From Candidatus Fusicatenibacter intestinigallinarum (GTDB taxonomy: Bacteria > Bacillota > Clostridia > Lachnospirales > Lachnospiraceae): DNA of 64,000 bases. The notes under the pieces are model-generated. The model had not been told where the DNA came from. It saw only the letters and a program-made list of their open reading frames with translations, and made no database searches. Below, one piece after another: positions 17,172 to 26,622 of the stretch (the first letter of the stretch is position 1; each line of letters opens with the position of its first letter). The position numbers and the translations under genes are program-made. Where the stretch lies: positions 24,532 to 88,531 of the forward strand of contig DWWU01000003.1 of NCBI GenBank assembly GCA_019119555.1, read 5' to 3'.

Positions 17172-19658
17172 ATGTTGCAGGGATTAAAAAAACATAAGTA
17201 TTATCTGATTTTGCTGACAGCCTTGTTTTTTGTACTGATTTATCTGTTTGTACCGGAGGGATCGGTGTTTGGATCCAATACGGACTGGATGAGCCAGCAT
17301 GCCACGCTGGCGGAGACGATGCGGGACGCCTGTCTCTCCCAGGGGACGCTCTTCCCTGACTTTCTGTGGCTCGGAGGCGGAAGCAGCGCCTATGAATTTT
17401 CCTATTATGGATATCTGCGGCCGGATGTGCTGCTGGGATGCCTGCTGCCGCAGGTTCCCATGATATATCTTCTGATCGGATGTATGATGGCCTGTGTGCT
17501 CGCGTCAGGTTTGCTGTGTTATGCGCTGTTGATTCAGAATGACACGGAGCCTTATCTGGCGTTTATCGGCAGTGTTCTGCTGATGACGGCGGGCTGCTTT
17601 TTTCAGGCGCACCGGCAGGTTATGTTTATCAACTATATGCCCTGGGAATTGCTGGCGCTTCTGCTGCTGCCCGGGCTGGTGAAAAAAGGCAGATATACCC
17701 TGTTTACGATCATGCTTGTGCTGGTAATCTATAACAGTTTTTACTATTCGGTCACTGTGCTGGCTGTTACAACCTGGAGAATGTTTGAGCTGACCAGGGA
17801 CAGGAAAAAGTGGTTTCTGTACCTGCGTTCTGCGGCAGCGGCCATCGGAATCGCCGGAGTGCTGCTTCTGCCCACGGCGCTGATTCTGCTGGAGCACCGG
17901 AGACAGGGAGCGTCCCTGTCTCCGGCAGAACTGTTCCGGCCGGATCTGTCCATGGAGGGACTGCTGTACAGTCCCTATGGGATGGGGCTTACCCTGTTTG
18001 CACTGTATGCACTGCTGGCCGGTCTGACTGTGAAAAAACTCAGAATGCGCAGCATTCTTCTGCTTGCCGCAGTTCTGCTTCCGGCAGTCTCATGGATCCT
18101 GAACGGGACGCTCTATGCGAGAGCAAAAATTCTGATGCCGCTGCTTCCCCTTGTGATCCTGCAGTCGGCAGAAATCCTGAAGATGCTTCTCCAAAGACAG
18201 CTGAAGATCAGGATCTGGCCGGAGCTGGTGTTTGGGGCGGTCGTTGTGGCGTATGCGGCACGGCTGGATTCCAGGTATCTGTCCGGAGTGCTTCTGGATG
18301 CCGTGCTTCTGGTGATGGTGCTGTGTCTGGCGCGGTTTTATAATCGAAGGCGGGTTTATGCTCTGCTTCTTATCGCCCCGGTGGTCTGTTCCGTGTACAC
18401 GGCAAGGCAGGACAATTTTGTGGCGGAGGGGAAATGGGTAAGTCCCTTTTCCGTCGGGAAGACCGAGGCGGTAGCGTCGGATCCGTGGGGCAGGATGGAT
18501 GGGATGGAGGAGCCGCTGATTTCTGCCAACCGGCTTCTGTATCCCGGGCAGAAAACGACGACTATGTACTCTTCGATTTCCAGTGAAGAATATTCCAACT
18601 GGTTTTTCAATATCATGCGGATGCCGATCCGGATCAACAACAGAGTCGCAATGCTGTGTGAGGTCAATCCGTTTCAGGAATATCTGATGGGGGTGAAGTA
18701 TCTCCAGACGACGGCAGACAAGGTGCCGGTGGGATATGAGGTCAGGGCGCAGAACGGCGATTCGGTTCTGGCGGAAAATGATGATGTGCTGCCGATTGCC
18801 TATCTGAGCACAAAAACAATCAGCGAGGAAGAGTTTTCACAGCTGGAGTTCCCGCAGACGCTGGAAGCCCTGCTGAACAATACTGTGACAGAGACAGGCG
18901 TCGGAACGCAGACCGATCTTCCGGAATACGAAACAAAAATGGAGGAGAAAACACCCCTGTTTTCAAAAGCAGAGGTTTCTGACGGCATAGAGTTCAGGCG
19001 TGAGGGCGATACCGTACAGGTGGATGCGGAGAAATCCGGAACTGTGAAGATGACGCTGGATGAGCCGGTTACGGACCGGATTGTGATTCTGGAATTCCAT
19101 GTGGAAAGTGAGAACGGAGGAAGGGTGACGATCGATGTCAACGGCGTCAGAAACCGGCTGTCTTCGGCGCATGCCTCTTATCCCAACGAAAATTCTACAT
19201 TTACATATTATCTGACGGTGCCGGAAGGAGAGAGCCTCAGCGAGCTGGAAATTCAATGCTCCCGGGGAAACTATGAGCTGTCGGGATTCCGATGGCATGA
19301 GTTCCCCACAGAAGCGCTGGTGAAAGAGGATGCGGTTCCGGTTACCTTTGAGGATACGCGTGAGGGAGCGATTCTGAATTGCCGGGCAGAGGCGGAGACA
19401 GACAGCTGGTTTGTGACCTCCATTCCGTGGCAGGACGGAATGGCGATTCTGGTGGACGGAGAGAAGGCAACCGTCGAGAAGGTAAATACCGCTTTTGTCG
19501 GCGCCAGAATTCCTGCCGGAACCCATGAGATCGAGGTGAGGTTCTGCCCTCCGGGGAAAAAGGCCGGGCTGGCCATGTCGGCGGCGGGAATCGGGGTTCT
19601 GATCCTCTGCCCGGTCCGGGACCGCCGGAAGAAAAAGCGTAACCGTTCTGCTGGCTGA
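17172..19658 (+). CDS. YfhO-family polytopic membrane protein
   Basis: Large integral membrane protein of 828 residues. The N-terminal half has about ten hydrophobic segments; between the first two lies the SNTDWMSQH loop with acidic residues typical of GT-C-like glycosyltransferase folds. The C-terminal third is a soluble external domain (after about residue 430) with a final hydrophobic segment and a basic tail. YfhO-type proteins are thought to glycosylate lipoteichoic or wall polymers using lipid-linked sugars. The ATG at 17172 is preferred over 17124 because the transmembrane core starts there, but its ribosome site is weak. The last residues and the TGA stop are encoded by a family A palindrome. 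Confidence 0.8.
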   Translation: MLQGLKKHKYYLILLTALFFVLIYLFVPEGSVFGSNTDWMSQHATLAETMRDACLSQGTLFPDFLWLGGGSSAYEFSYYGYLRPDVLLGCLLPQVPMIYLLIGCMMACVLASGLLCYALLIQNDTEPYLAFIGSVLLMTAGCFFQAHRQVMFINYMPWELLALLLLPGLVKKGRYTLFTIMLVLVIYNSFYYSVTVLAVTTWRMFELTRDRKKWFLYLRSAAAAIGIAGVLLLPTALILLEHRRQGASLSPAELFRPDLSMEGLLYSPYGMGLTLFALYALLAGLTVKKLRMRSILLLAAVLLPAVSWILNGTLYARAKILMPLLPLVILQSAEILKMLLQRQLKIRIWPELVFGAVVVAYAARLDSRYLSGVLLDAVLLVMVLCLARFYNRRRVYALLLIAPVVCSVYTARQDNFVAEGKWVSPFSVGKTEAVASDPWGRMDGMEEPLISANRLLYPGQKTTTMYSSISSEEYSNWFFNIMRMPIRINNRVAMLCEVNPFQEYLMGVKYLQTTADKVPVGYEVRAQNGDSVLAENDDVLPIAYLSTKTISEEEFSQLEFPQTLEALLNNTVTETGVGTQTDLPEYETKMEEKTPLFSKAEVSDGIEFRREGDTVQVDAEKSGTVKMTLDEPVTDRIVILEFHVESENGGRVTIDVNGVRNRLSSAHASYPNENSTFTYYLTVPEGESLSELEIQCSRGNYELSGFRWHEFPTEALVKEDAVPVTFEDTREGAILNCRAEAETDSWFVTSIPWQDGMAILVDGEKATVEKVNTAFVGARIPAGTHEIEVRFCPPGKKAGLAMSAAGIGVLILCPVRDRRKKKRNRSAG

Positions 19659-19666
19659 AATTATAA
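19639..19666. repeat. Family A palindrome, right arm degenerate, containing the YfhO-gene stop
   Basis: The left arm GTAACCGTTCTGC and centre TG are intact; the right arm is GCTGAAATTATA. The stop TGA (19656-19658) lies within it. Confidence 0.65.
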
Positions 19667-19671
19667 AGATT

Positions 19672-19699
19672 GTAACCGTTCCGTTTGCTGAACTGTAAC
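19672..19699. repeat. Family A palindrome
   Basis: GTAACCGTTCCGT, TT, GCTGAACTGTAAC, 5 nt after the previous copy. The arms are mixed (C version left, T version right). Confidence 0.75.
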
Positions 19700-19730
19700 G
19701 AAAGATTCCTGAAGATGCGCAACATTAGAT

Positions 19731-19759
19731 TTGCAAATCGCAATATCCGGCAGTATAAT
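19731..19759 (+). promoter_or_regulatory. Strong sigma-A promoter of the HAD gene
   Basis: TTGCAA, 17 nt, TATAAT (perfect -10). It leaves a leader of about 160 nt before the start codon, with some self-complementary GAACTTC/GAAGTTC and ACCGTTCC/GGAGCGGT segments. Confidence 0.8.
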
Positions 19760-19928
19760 AATACCAACAGTTGAGAGAACTTCACGGTTTTTTGAACAAC
19801 AGGAGGAAGTTCAGTCGGCAAAATTGCACAAAACCGTTCCTGATTCCGCAGAACCGGCGTCGGGAGCGGTTCCTCTGGCTGAATGACCCGTTTTTCAGAA
19901 GGTTGCGGAGAAAGAAGGAGGAAGAAGA

Positions 19929-20774
19929 ATGGAGGATGTATTTGCCGGATATGAGCGCAGACATGATTATCTGATCTGTATTGATTCTGACGGATGTGCG
20001 ATGAATACAATGGAGATCAAGCACAGAAAAAGTCTGGCGCCCTGTATGGTTTATGAGTGGGATCTGGGCGAATACCGTGATGCGATCATGCGCAGATGGA
20101 GAGAGATCAGCCTGTACAGTATGGATCGGGGCATCAATCGCTTTGAAGCGCTGGCGAAGATACTGGTGGATGTCAATGAAAACTATAAGCGGGTGGAGGA
20201 TCTGGACAGCCTGCTGAACTGGGTAAAGACGGCGAAGGAACTTTCCACAGACAGCCTGCGGGCGGAAGTGGAACGGACGGGAAGTCCGGTGCTGAAAAAG
20301 GCTCTGGACTGGTCAGAGCTGGTGAACGGTTCGCTGAAAATGATCTCGGAGAAAAACAAGAAGCCCTTTGACGGTGTGCGGGAAGCGCTGGAGGATGCAA
20401 AGCAGTTTGCGGATATCGTGATTGTCACGGCTGCAAACCGCACGGAGATCCTGGACGAGTGGGGGTATTATGATCTCCTGAAATATGTGAATCTGGTACT
20501 GACCCAGGAGAACGGAAGCAAGGAATTCTGCATCGGAAAGCTTCTGGAGTACGGATATCCGAAAGATCATGTGGTGATGATCGGGGATTCGCCCATCGAT
20601 CAGAGAGCCGCGGAGGCCGAAGGCGTATTTTTCTATCCGATCATGGTATGGAAGGAAAAGGAATCCTGGGAGGAATTCCGGGAACAGGCGCTGGACAGGC
20701 TGCAGCAGGGAACGTTTGCCGGAGCGTATCAGGAAGAAGTGGAGAAGGAGTTTGTACAGAATCTGACAAGATAG
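19929..20774 (+). CDS. HAD-superfamily phosphatase-like hydrolase
   Basis: Cytoplasmic protein of 281 residues. Motif I is CIDSDGCAMNTM (the nucleophile Asp of a DxD pair), motif II is IVTAANR, and motif IV is VVMIGDSPIDQRAA. A large helical cap sits between motifs I and II (about residues 30-150), and a Lys before motif IV (GSKEFCIGK) can serve as motif III. The substrate cannot be named from sequence; a small phosphorylated metabolite is the default for this fold. Start follows AGAAGGAGGAAG. Transcribed alone from a strong promoter and closed by a strong terminator. Confidence 0.82.
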   Translation: MEDVFAGYERRHDYLICIDSDGCAMNTMEIKHRKSLAPCMVYEWDLGEYRDAIMRRWREISLYSMDRGINRFEALAKILVDVNENYKRVEDLDSLLNWVKTAKELSTDSLRAEVERTGSPVLKKALDWSELVNGSLKMISEKNKKPFDGVREALEDAKQFADIVIVTAANRTEILDEWGYYDLLKYVNLVLTQENGSKEFCIGKLLEYGYPKDHVVMIGDSPIDQRAAEAEGVFFYPIMVWKEKESWEEFREQALDRLQQGTFAGAYQEEVEKEFVQNLTR

Positions 20775-20797
20775 GACATGACGTTGCCGGACGGTGA

Positions 20798-20846
20798 AAC
20801 AGGGCCGCCGCATTTGTTTGATGAAACGGTGCGGCGGCCCTGTTTT
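20798..20846 (+). terminator. Terminator after the HAD gene
   Basis: Perfect 15-nt GC-rich arms AACAGGGCCGCCGCA and TGCGGCGGCCCTGTT across a 17-nt loop, then TT. The A-rich 5' end may help in the reverse direction. Confidence 0.8.
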
Positions 20847-20868
20847 GCTGTAATGGCAATGGTAACCG

Positions 20869-20896
20869 GTAACAGTTCAGCCAGCTGAACTGTTAC
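20869..20896. repeat. Family A palindrome, perfect copy
   Basis: GTAACAGTTCAGC, CA, GCTGAACTGTTAC, placed between the HAD terminator and the next promoter. A GGTAACC precedes it directly. Confidence 0.93.
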
Positions 20897-20926
20897 CGGC
20901 AATGTTTTGCGGGAGCAGGTTGGATA

Positions 20927-20955
20927 TTGACGGGCGCATCATCGGTTGATAAAAT
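20927..20955 (+). promoter_or_regulatory. Sigma-A promoter of the amidohydrolase gene
   Basis: TTGACG, 17 nt, TAAAAT, with a leader of about 100 nt. Confidence 0.7.
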
Positions 20956-21065
20956 ATTGGCAGATGTCTGCGCAGCGCCGGATGCGCGGAAAACAAAAGG
21001 ACAGACAAAACGAAAGGGCAACCAAAACAGAAGAATAACCGAAACAGGAGAGAGGGTGAAAGGAA

Positions 21066-22721
21066 ATGAAAACGCTTTATGAAAACGGCCGTATCTATAT
21101 CGGAGGCCCGGAGGGCGTTCTGCCTTCCGGGGCTTTTGTGGTGGAAAACGGAAGGTTTCTGGTTGTGGGAAACAGGGAAGAGCTCCAAAATTATGTGGAT
21201 AACGATACGAAAATTGTGAACCTCGGTGGAAAATTTGTCTGCGCGGGTTTCAATGATTCCCATATGCATCTGCTGAACTACGGGTACACACTGAGCATGG
21301 CGGGACTCTCGGAGCACACATCGTCTATGCGGGAAATGCTGGAACATCTCCGGAAGTTTGATGGGGAAGAGCGGATGAGACAGGCGGACAGTTCTGAGCA
21401 GGACTGGGGGCAGCGCTGGCTTCTGGGCCGGGGATGGAATCAGGATTATTTTACGGATGAGCAGCGGTTTCCCACCCGGTGGGATCTGGACAAGGTTTCG
21501 ACGGTTCGGCCGGTCTGTGTGACCCGGGCCTGCGGTCATTGCTGCGTGGTCAATTCCCGTGGGCTGGAAATCATGGGAGTGACCGGGGATACGCCGCAGC
21601 CGGAAGGCGGATGTTTTGAACTGGATGCCGCGGGAGAACCCAATGGGATTTTCCGGGAAAATGCGGTGGAATATGTTTCTTCTCATATTCCGGCGCCCTC
21701 CCTGGAACAGATCAAGGAGATGATGCGGCTGGCGATCCGTAAGCTGAACGCCTATGGGGTTACCTCTGTGCAGACGGACGATTTTGAGACGCTGCCGGTT
21801 CCTTACGAACTGGTGATCCGCGCGTATCAGGAACTGGAGCAGGAAGGGGATCTGACGGTGCGCGTGTATGAGCAGGCGCAGTTTACGTCCCGGGAAACGC
21901 TGGGGAAATTTCTGGAATCAGGGTGGAATACGGGCGTCGGAAGCCGCCGTTTCCGGATCGGTCCGCTGAAGATTGTTGCCGACGGGTCTCTCGGTTCCAG
22001 AACCGCATATCTGAGCCGGCCTTATCAGGATGATCCGGACACACAGGGCTTTATGCTTTATCCGCGGGAACATCTGGAACAGCTGATTCAGGAGGCGGAG
22101 GCTCACGGAATGCAGACAGCGGTTCATGCCATTGGTGACGGAACGTTGGACGTCCTTCTGGATATTTATGAAAGCGTGGCGGGGAAAGCTCCGGGAGAGA
22201 ACAGGAGAAACGGCATTGTTCACTGTCAGATCACCCGGGCGGAGCAGCTGGAGCGGATGGCAAAGCTGGGTCTCCACGCATATGCGCAGACCATTTTTCT
22301 GGATTATGATCAGAGAATTGTCAGGCAGCGGGTGGGAACGGAAGCGGCGTCCTCCAGCTATGCCTTCCATACGATGAAACAGATGGGAATCCATGTGTCC
22401 AACGGAAGCGACTGCCCGGTGGAGGCGCCGGATGTGATGGCCGGAATTCAGTGCGCGGTGACCAGAAAGACGCTGGACGGCTCCGCCGGTCCGTACCGGC
22501 CGGAGGAGGCGATGAGCGTACAGGAGGCGCTGGATTCCTACACGGCGGAGGGGGCGTACGCATCCTTTGAGGAGAATGTGAAAGGAAAAATTCAGTCGGG
22601 AATGCTGGCGGATTTTGTCGTGCTGGGGGAGGATCCCTTTGCGGCGCCCGGACAGAGGCTGCGGGAGATTCCCGTGCTGGCGGTTTACATGGACGGGAAG
22701 TGCGTCTGCCGCAAGGAGTAA
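21066..22721 (+). CDS. YtcJ-like metal-dependent amidohydrolase
   Basis: Protein of 551 residues in the amidohydrolase superfamily, YtcJ/NfdA branch. A small beta-sandwich N-terminus leads into the TIM barrel with metal ligands in DSHMHLL (about residue 64-70), a later His in TAVHAIGDGTLD, and the C-terminal Asp in GSDCPVEAPD. The C-terminus returns to the sandwich (MLADFVVLGEDPF). Enzymes of this branch cleave C-N bonds in amides and formamides; the substrate here is unknown. Start follows GAGGGTGAAAGGAA. The stop TAA is the first part of a family A palindrome. Confidence 0.85.
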   Translation: MKTLYENGRIYIGGPEGVLPSGAFVVENGRFLVVGNREELQNYVDNDTKIVNLGGKFVCAGFNDSHMHLLNYGYTLSMAGLSEHTSSMREMLEHLRKFDGEERMRQADSSEQDWGQRWLLGRGWNQDYFTDEQRFPTRWDLDKVSTVRPVCVTRACGHCCVVNSRGLEIMGVTGDTPQPEGGCFELDAAGEPNGIFRENAVEYVSSHIPAPSLEQIKEMMRLAIRKLNAYGVTSVQTDDFETLPVPYELVIRAYQELEQEGDLTVRVYEQAQFTSRETLGKFLESGWNTGVGSRRFRIGPLKIVADGSLGSRTAYLSRPYQDDPDTQGFMLYPREHLEQLIQEAEAHGMQTAVHAIGDGTLDVLLDIYESVAGKAPGENRRNGIVHCQITRAEQLERMAKLGLHAYAQTIFLDYDQRIVRQRVGTEAASSSYAFHTMKQMGIHVSNGSDCPVEAPDVMAGIQCAVTRKTLDGSAGPYRPEEAMSVQEALDSYTAEGAYASFEENVKGKIQSGMLADFVVLGEDPFAAPGQRLREIPVLAVYMDGKCVCRKE

Positions 22722-22745
22722 CCGTTCCGCCGGATGACCGGTTAC
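22718..22745. repeat. Family A palindrome overlapping the amidohydrolase stop
   Basis: GTAACCGTTCCGC, CG, GATGACCGGTTAC. The TAA stop (22719-22721) is bases 2-4 of the palindrome. Confidence 0.78.
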
Positions 22746-22755
22746 AGATAATCAG

Positions 22756-22775
22756 ACAGTTCTGTTTGCAGAACT
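22756..22775. repeat. Shortened family A-like palindrome
   Basis: CAGTTCTGTTTGCAGAACTG, an inner core without the outer GTAA ends, lying between two full copies. Confidence 0.5.
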
Positions 22776-22789
22776 GCCATGGAATAATC

Positions 22790-22817
22790 GTAAGAGTTCC
22801 GCTGGCTGAACTGTTGC
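22790..22817. repeat. Family A palindrome before the first MATE gene
   Basis: GTAAGAGTTCCGC, TG, GCTGAACTGTTGC, ending about 25 nt before the start codon. Confidence 0.75.
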
Positions 22818-22842
22818 GAATAATCAGAGGGGGATACTGAAG

Positions 22843-24216
22843 ATGAAAAAGACCAATGACTTCGGCAGGGATTCCGTGCCGCTGCTGGTGCTGAAGACTT
22901 CCGTTCCGTTTATGCTGGCACAGCTGGTCAATGTGCTGTACAGTATTGTGGACCGGATCTATGTGGGAAATATTCCGGTGATCGGGGCGGACTCCCTGGC
23001 GGGAGCAGGTGTATGCGCTCCGATCATCACATTGCTGTCCTCGTTCGGGACGCTGGTGGGCATCGGCGGTTCGGTGCTCTTTTCCGTGCGGCTCGGCGCG
23101 GGGGATGAGAGGAGTGCGCGCCGGATTCTCGCAAACAGCTTTTCTCTGCTGCTGATTCTTTCGGCAGCGCTGACGATTGTGTTTCTGCTGACCAAGGATA
23201 CTCTGCTGAACTGGTTCGGCGCCAGCGAGGTGACGTTTCCCTACGCGAATACTTATCTGACGATCTACACGTTGGGTACCTTTTTTGCACTGCTGTCCAT
23301 GGGCATGAATTATTTTATCACGGCCCAGGGATTTCCGGGGCTGGGGATGCTGACAACGCTGATCGGCGCGGTAATCAACATTGTGCTTGATCCGGTGTTT
23401 ATTTTTCTTTTCCGTATGAATATCGCGGGAGCCGCGGTGGCGACGGTGATTGCTCAGATGGGATCCTGCATCTTTGTGCTCTGCACACTGCGGAGAAAGA
23501 AGATGAGGATTCCGCTGTCCATTGTGCGGCCGGAGGTGAAAACTGCAAAGCGGATTTTTGCTCTGGGTTTTTCCCCGTTTCTGATTCTTGCGACGGACAG
23601 TGTGATTATCATAGCGATGAACGCGGTGCTGCAGTATTACGGAGGAAAAGAAAACGGAGATACGCTGATTACGGCGGCAACTATCGTCCAGAGCTATATG
23701 CTTCTGATTACTTCTCCGATGCTGGGAATTACCGGAGGTTCTCAGCCGCTGATCAGCTATAATTACGGGGCGAATCAGCCGGACAGAATCCGAAAGACCG
23801 TCTTCTGTGTCCTCATGCTGTGTCTCTGCTTTACGACGGTGATGTTTCTGGCGTCCAGGGCGATTCCGGAGGTGTTTGTGCGGATTTTTACCAGTGATGC
23901 GGAATACCGGGAGCTGGCGGTCTGGGGAATCCGGGTGTTTACAATGATGATTATCCCTCTCAGTTTCCAGTATGTCTTTGTGGACAGCCTGACGGCGCTG
24001 GGCATGACAGGAAAATCCCTGACGCTTTCCCTGTTTCGGAAGACACTGTATTTTGTGTCCACCTGCGTGCTGCCCATATGTTTTGCCGCAAACGCGGCGT
24101 TCTATGCGGAGCCCATTGCCGATGGGGTTTCGTCCGTGCTCTCGACGGTTGTATTTTTCTTTGTCTACCGGAAATATCTGAAGGGCAGCGGACGGCTGAT
24201 GGAAATTAAAGTATAA
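22843..24216 (+). CDS. MATE-family efflux transporter (first of three)
   Basis: Integral membrane protein of 457 residues with 12 predicted hydrophobic segments in two similar halves. The opening PLLVLKTSVPFMLAQLVNVLYSIVDRIYVG and the repeated PLISYNYGA segment (about residue 310) are typical of bacterial MATE proteins, which export drugs or metabolites using Na+ or H+ gradients. Start at 22843 follows AGGGGGA. Substrate unknown. Two further MATE genes lie within 8 kb, each with its own leader, so they look like independent acquisitions or old duplications. Confidence 0.9.
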   Translation: MKKTNDFGRDSVPLLVLKTSVPFMLAQLVNVLYSIVDRIYVGNIPVIGADSLAGAGVCAPIITLLSSFGTLVGIGGSVLFSVRLGAGDERSARRILANSFSLLLILSAALTIVFLLTKDTLLNWFGASEVTFPYANTYLTIYTLGTFFALLSMGMNYFITAQGFPGLGMLTTLIGAVINIVLDPVFIFLFRMNIAGAAVATVIAQMGSCIFVLCTLRRKKMRIPLSIVRPEVKTAKRIFALGFSPFLILATDSVIIIAMNAVLQYYGGKENGDTLITAATIVQSYMLLITSPMLGITGGSQPLISYNYGANQPDRIRKTVFCVLMLCLCFTTVMFLASRAIPEVFVRIFTSDAEYRELAVWGIRVFTMMIIPLSFQYVFVDSLTALGMTGKSLTLSLFRKTLYFVSTCVLPICFAANAAFYAEPIADGVSSVLSTVVFFFVYRKYLKGSGRLMEIKV

Positions 24217-24230
24217 AGGGGAAAAGTGCC

Positions 24231-24255
24231 CTGATTGTTCAGCCGGTCGAACTGC
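24231..24255. repeat. Family A-like palindrome over the metallophosphoesterase stop
   Basis: GATTGTTCAGCC, GG, TCGAACTGCCG: a degenerate copy. On the minus strand it encodes the last residues and the TGA stop of the phosphoesterase. Confidence 0.5.
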
Positions 24256-24958
24256 CGCTGTATGGTACATAGATTTCCCTGTCGGTCTCCATACAGTATA
24301 CCGCAAGGTTTCCGCCGAACACGCACCCGCAGTCGATGGCGATATGATTGTTCCGTTTGATTACAACGCCGGGATTTCCGGGTTCCTCAAACGTCGGGGT
24401 ATGTCCGGTAATGGTATAGACGTCGCGGAAATAAACTTTGTTATAGTCGGCTCTTGAAAACAGAATCTGTGCGGCGGAAAAATCTTCCACCGTCATTCCT
24501 TCCCGGAAAGGTTCCAGGCCTCCGTGTACCAAAAGGAACCTCCGGCCGCCGACCTGCGTTTCCTCATACAGGGAGAAATCTCCCAGATAATCGAGCAGTT
24601 CCAGTTTATCGTCCATGGAGAGCACCCGGAATTCCCGGACGGTTCCGGAGCCTCCGTTCTGCATCCACTCCATATATTTTTCCATAGACTCCACCGTCAG
24701 ATATGTCCCGGCATTCTTTTCTGTGATTTCCACACACAGTTCCTTCAGGACGCTGAGCGCCATAAATTCGTGGTTTCCCACAATGGGAATGACGTTTGGC
24801 CGGTACATCATATCCTGCAGCACGCGGACGGAGGCATATCCCCGATCAATGCAGTCTCCAAGAACATAGAGAATGTCGTCGTCGCTGAAGCTGATTTCTT
24901 CCAGCGCTCTTCTGTATTCGTCGTAACACCCGTGAATATCGCTGATTACATAGTGCAT
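24239..24958 (-). CDS. Calcineurin-like metallophosphoesterase
   Basis: Cytoplasmic phosphoesterase of 239 residues with the full two-metal signature: SDIHGCYDEY, LGDCIDRG and VGNHEFM, then a late His in LVHGG and GHTPTF. This matches the serine/threonine phosphatase and diadenosine-tetraphosphatase (ApaH/PrpE) group. Either protein dephosphorylation or dinucleotide hydrolysis is possible. The start at 24958 follows AGGAGAG. It is transcribed toward the first MATE gene (convergent) and its stop lies within a degenerate palindrome. Confidence 0.87.
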   Translation of the reverse strand: MHYVISDIHGCYDEYRRALEEISFSDDDILYVLGDCIDRGYASVRVLQDMMYRPNVIPIVGNHEFMALSVLKELCVEITEKNAGTYLTVESMEKYMEWMQNGGSGTVREFRVLSMDDKLELLDYLGDFSLYEETQVGGRRFLLVHGGLEPFREGMTVEDFSAAQILFSRADYNKVYFRDVYTITGHTPTFEEPGNPGVVIKRNNHIAIDCGCVFGGNLAVYCMETDREIYVPYSGSSTG

Positions 24959-25004
24959 CGTATCTCTCCTGTCATTCGTCCGGCAGATGCTGTTCTGTCA
25001 GGTC

Positions 25005-25032
25005 GTTGCCGTTCCGCTGGCGGAACGATAAC
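25005..25032. repeat. Family A palindrome
   Basis: GTTGCCGTTCCGC, TG, GCGGAACGATAAC, in the divergent region between the phosphoesterase and the second MATE gene. Confidence 0.78.
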
Positions 25033-25103
25033 TTCCCGGCTGCCTCTGCCTTTTTTTTATCATACTGCCGGAGGGAGGCATAAGGCAAGGGGAAAAAATG
25101 TTA

Positions 25104-25132
25104 TTGCTGCGGTTTCTGCCAGGAGATATAAT
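25104..25132 (+). promoter_or_regulatory. Sigma-A promoter of the second MATE gene
   Basis: TTGCTG, 17 nt, TATAAT. The next palindrome begins 8 nt after the -10, so it would be at the 5' end of the transcript. Confidence 0.75.
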
Positions 25133-25140
25133 AGAAATGC

Positions 25141-25168
25141 ATTACCGTTTGGCTGGCTGAACGGTTAT
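25141..25168. repeat. Family A palindrome at the transcript start of the second MATE gene
   Basis: ATTACCGTTTGGC, TG, GCTGAACGGTTAT. Together with the promoter at 25104 this places a hairpin at about +1 to +30. Confidence 0.78.
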
Positions 25169-25231
25169 GAAAATTCTGCGAAAAGCTTATGAAAGCTTCA
25201 GATATGTGGAGGAGACGGGAGGAAGAAGAAA

Positions 25232-26569
25232 ATGACTACAGATATGACAAGGGGACGCATTATCCCACAGATCACTCAGTTTACGATACCGCTGGTGCTG
25301 GGGAATCTGTTCCAGCTCACTTATAACGCGGCGGATTCCGTGATCGTCGGGAAATTCGTCGGAGACGAAGCGCTGGCGGCGGTGGGAACCGCGGGACCGA
25401 TTATGAACATGGTGATTCTGTTTATCAGTGGTATGTGTATGGGAGCGGGGATTCTCATGAGCACCCATTACGGAGCGAAGGATTACAGCCTTCTGGAGCG
25501 GCAGATCAGTACGTCAATGTTGGGAGGTCTGGGATTTTCTGCGATCATTTCCCTTCTTCTCATTGTGTTTGCCCATCCGCTGCTGGAACTGCTTCAGGTT
25601 CCGGCGGACATCATCGGATCCGCGAAAGGGTATCTGAGAATTATCTTTCTCGGACTGATTTTTACATTTGTCTATAATTTTTTCTCCAATACGCTTCGGG
25701 CTTTGGGGGACAGCAAGGTTCCCCTGTATTTTCTGATGATCAGCGCGCTTCTCAATATCGTCGGGGATCTGCTCTTTGTGGTTGTTTTCCGCTGGGGAGT
25801 TCCGGGAAGCGCCGCCGCCACGGTGCTCAGCGAAATGCTCAGCTGTCTGTTCTGCCTGGTTTACATTAAGAAAAAAGTTCCGCTGCTCTGTATGGGGAGA
25901 AAGTGGAGGGTCTTTGACCGGTCGATTCTGTGGAAAACCTTTAATTACGGAATCACCAGCGCGCTGCAGCAGATGTGTGTGCAGCTGGGAAAAATCTGTG
26001 TGCAGACGGTGGTCAATGTGCAGGGCGTCGCGTTTATCGCGGCTTTTACTGCGATCAACCGTGTGGACGATTTCGCGATGACTCCCCAGCAGAACATCGC
26101 TCATGCGACGACGACTTTTATGGCCCAGAACAGAGGGGCGGGAAATATCCGGCGGATGAAACAGGGCTTTCTTTCCTCGGTTCTCCTGCAGGCCGTATAT
26201 ACCGGTGTGGTCGCAGTGCTGGTTTTCTTCTTTGCGCGGCCGATCATGCAGCTGTTCGTCAGTGACGGATCCCGGGAAGTGACGGACCTGGGGGTTTCTT
26301 ATCTCAGGCTGATTGCGGTTATGTACGTCATGCCTGCAGCGACCAATTCGATCCAGGGATTCTTCCGGGGGCTGGGAGATCTGAAGGTTACGCTGATCAG
26401 CACGATTCTGAACATGTCGGCGCGTTTTCTCTCGGCATGGCTTATGATTCATATTCTGCACGGAGGATTTGAGTGTCTGGCCTGGGCGAATTTCTTCGGC
26501 TGGATTGCGATGCTGGCGCTTCAGATTCCTCTGATTCTGATGCGGTGGAAAAAAGAACAGTCCAGATAA
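25232..26569 (+). CDS. MATE-family efflux transporter (second of three)
   Basis: Integral membrane protein of 445 residues with about 12 hydrophobic segments. The N-terminal IPLVLGNLFQLTYNAADSVIVGKFVG and the mid-protein FAMTPQQNIAHATTTFMAQNRGAG segments fit the NorM/DinF-like MATE group. Start follows GGGAGGAAGAAG. It has its own promoter and a palindrome-containing leader. It is only moderately similar to the 22843 protein by eye, so it is not a recent duplicate. The exported compound is unknown. Confidence 0.9.
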   Translation: MTTDMTRGRIIPQITQFTIPLVLGNLFQLTYNAADSVIVGKFVGDEALAAVGTAGPIMNMVILFISGMCMGAGILMSTHYGAKDYSLLERQISTSMLGGLGFSAIISLLLIVFAHPLLELLQVPADIIGSAKGYLRIIFLGLIFTFVYNFFSNTLRALGDSKVPLYFLMISALLNIVGDLLFVVVFRWGVPGSAAATVLSEMLSCLFCLVYIKKKVPLLCMGRKWRVFDRSILWKTFNYGITSALQQMCVQLGKICVQTVVNVQGVAFIAAFTAINRVDDFAMTPQQNIAHATTTFMAQNRGAGNIRRMKQGFLSSVLLQAVYTGVVAVLVFFFARPIMQLFVSDGSREVTDLGVSYLRLIAVMYVMPAATNSIQGFFRGLGDLKVTLISTILNMSARFLSAWLMIHILHGGFECLAWANFFGWIAMLALQIPLILMRWKKEQSR

Positions 26570-26622
26570 ACCCGAAAGGGAATGTACAGATCCGACAGAA
26601 TTGTAATAAAAATTAAAAAAAA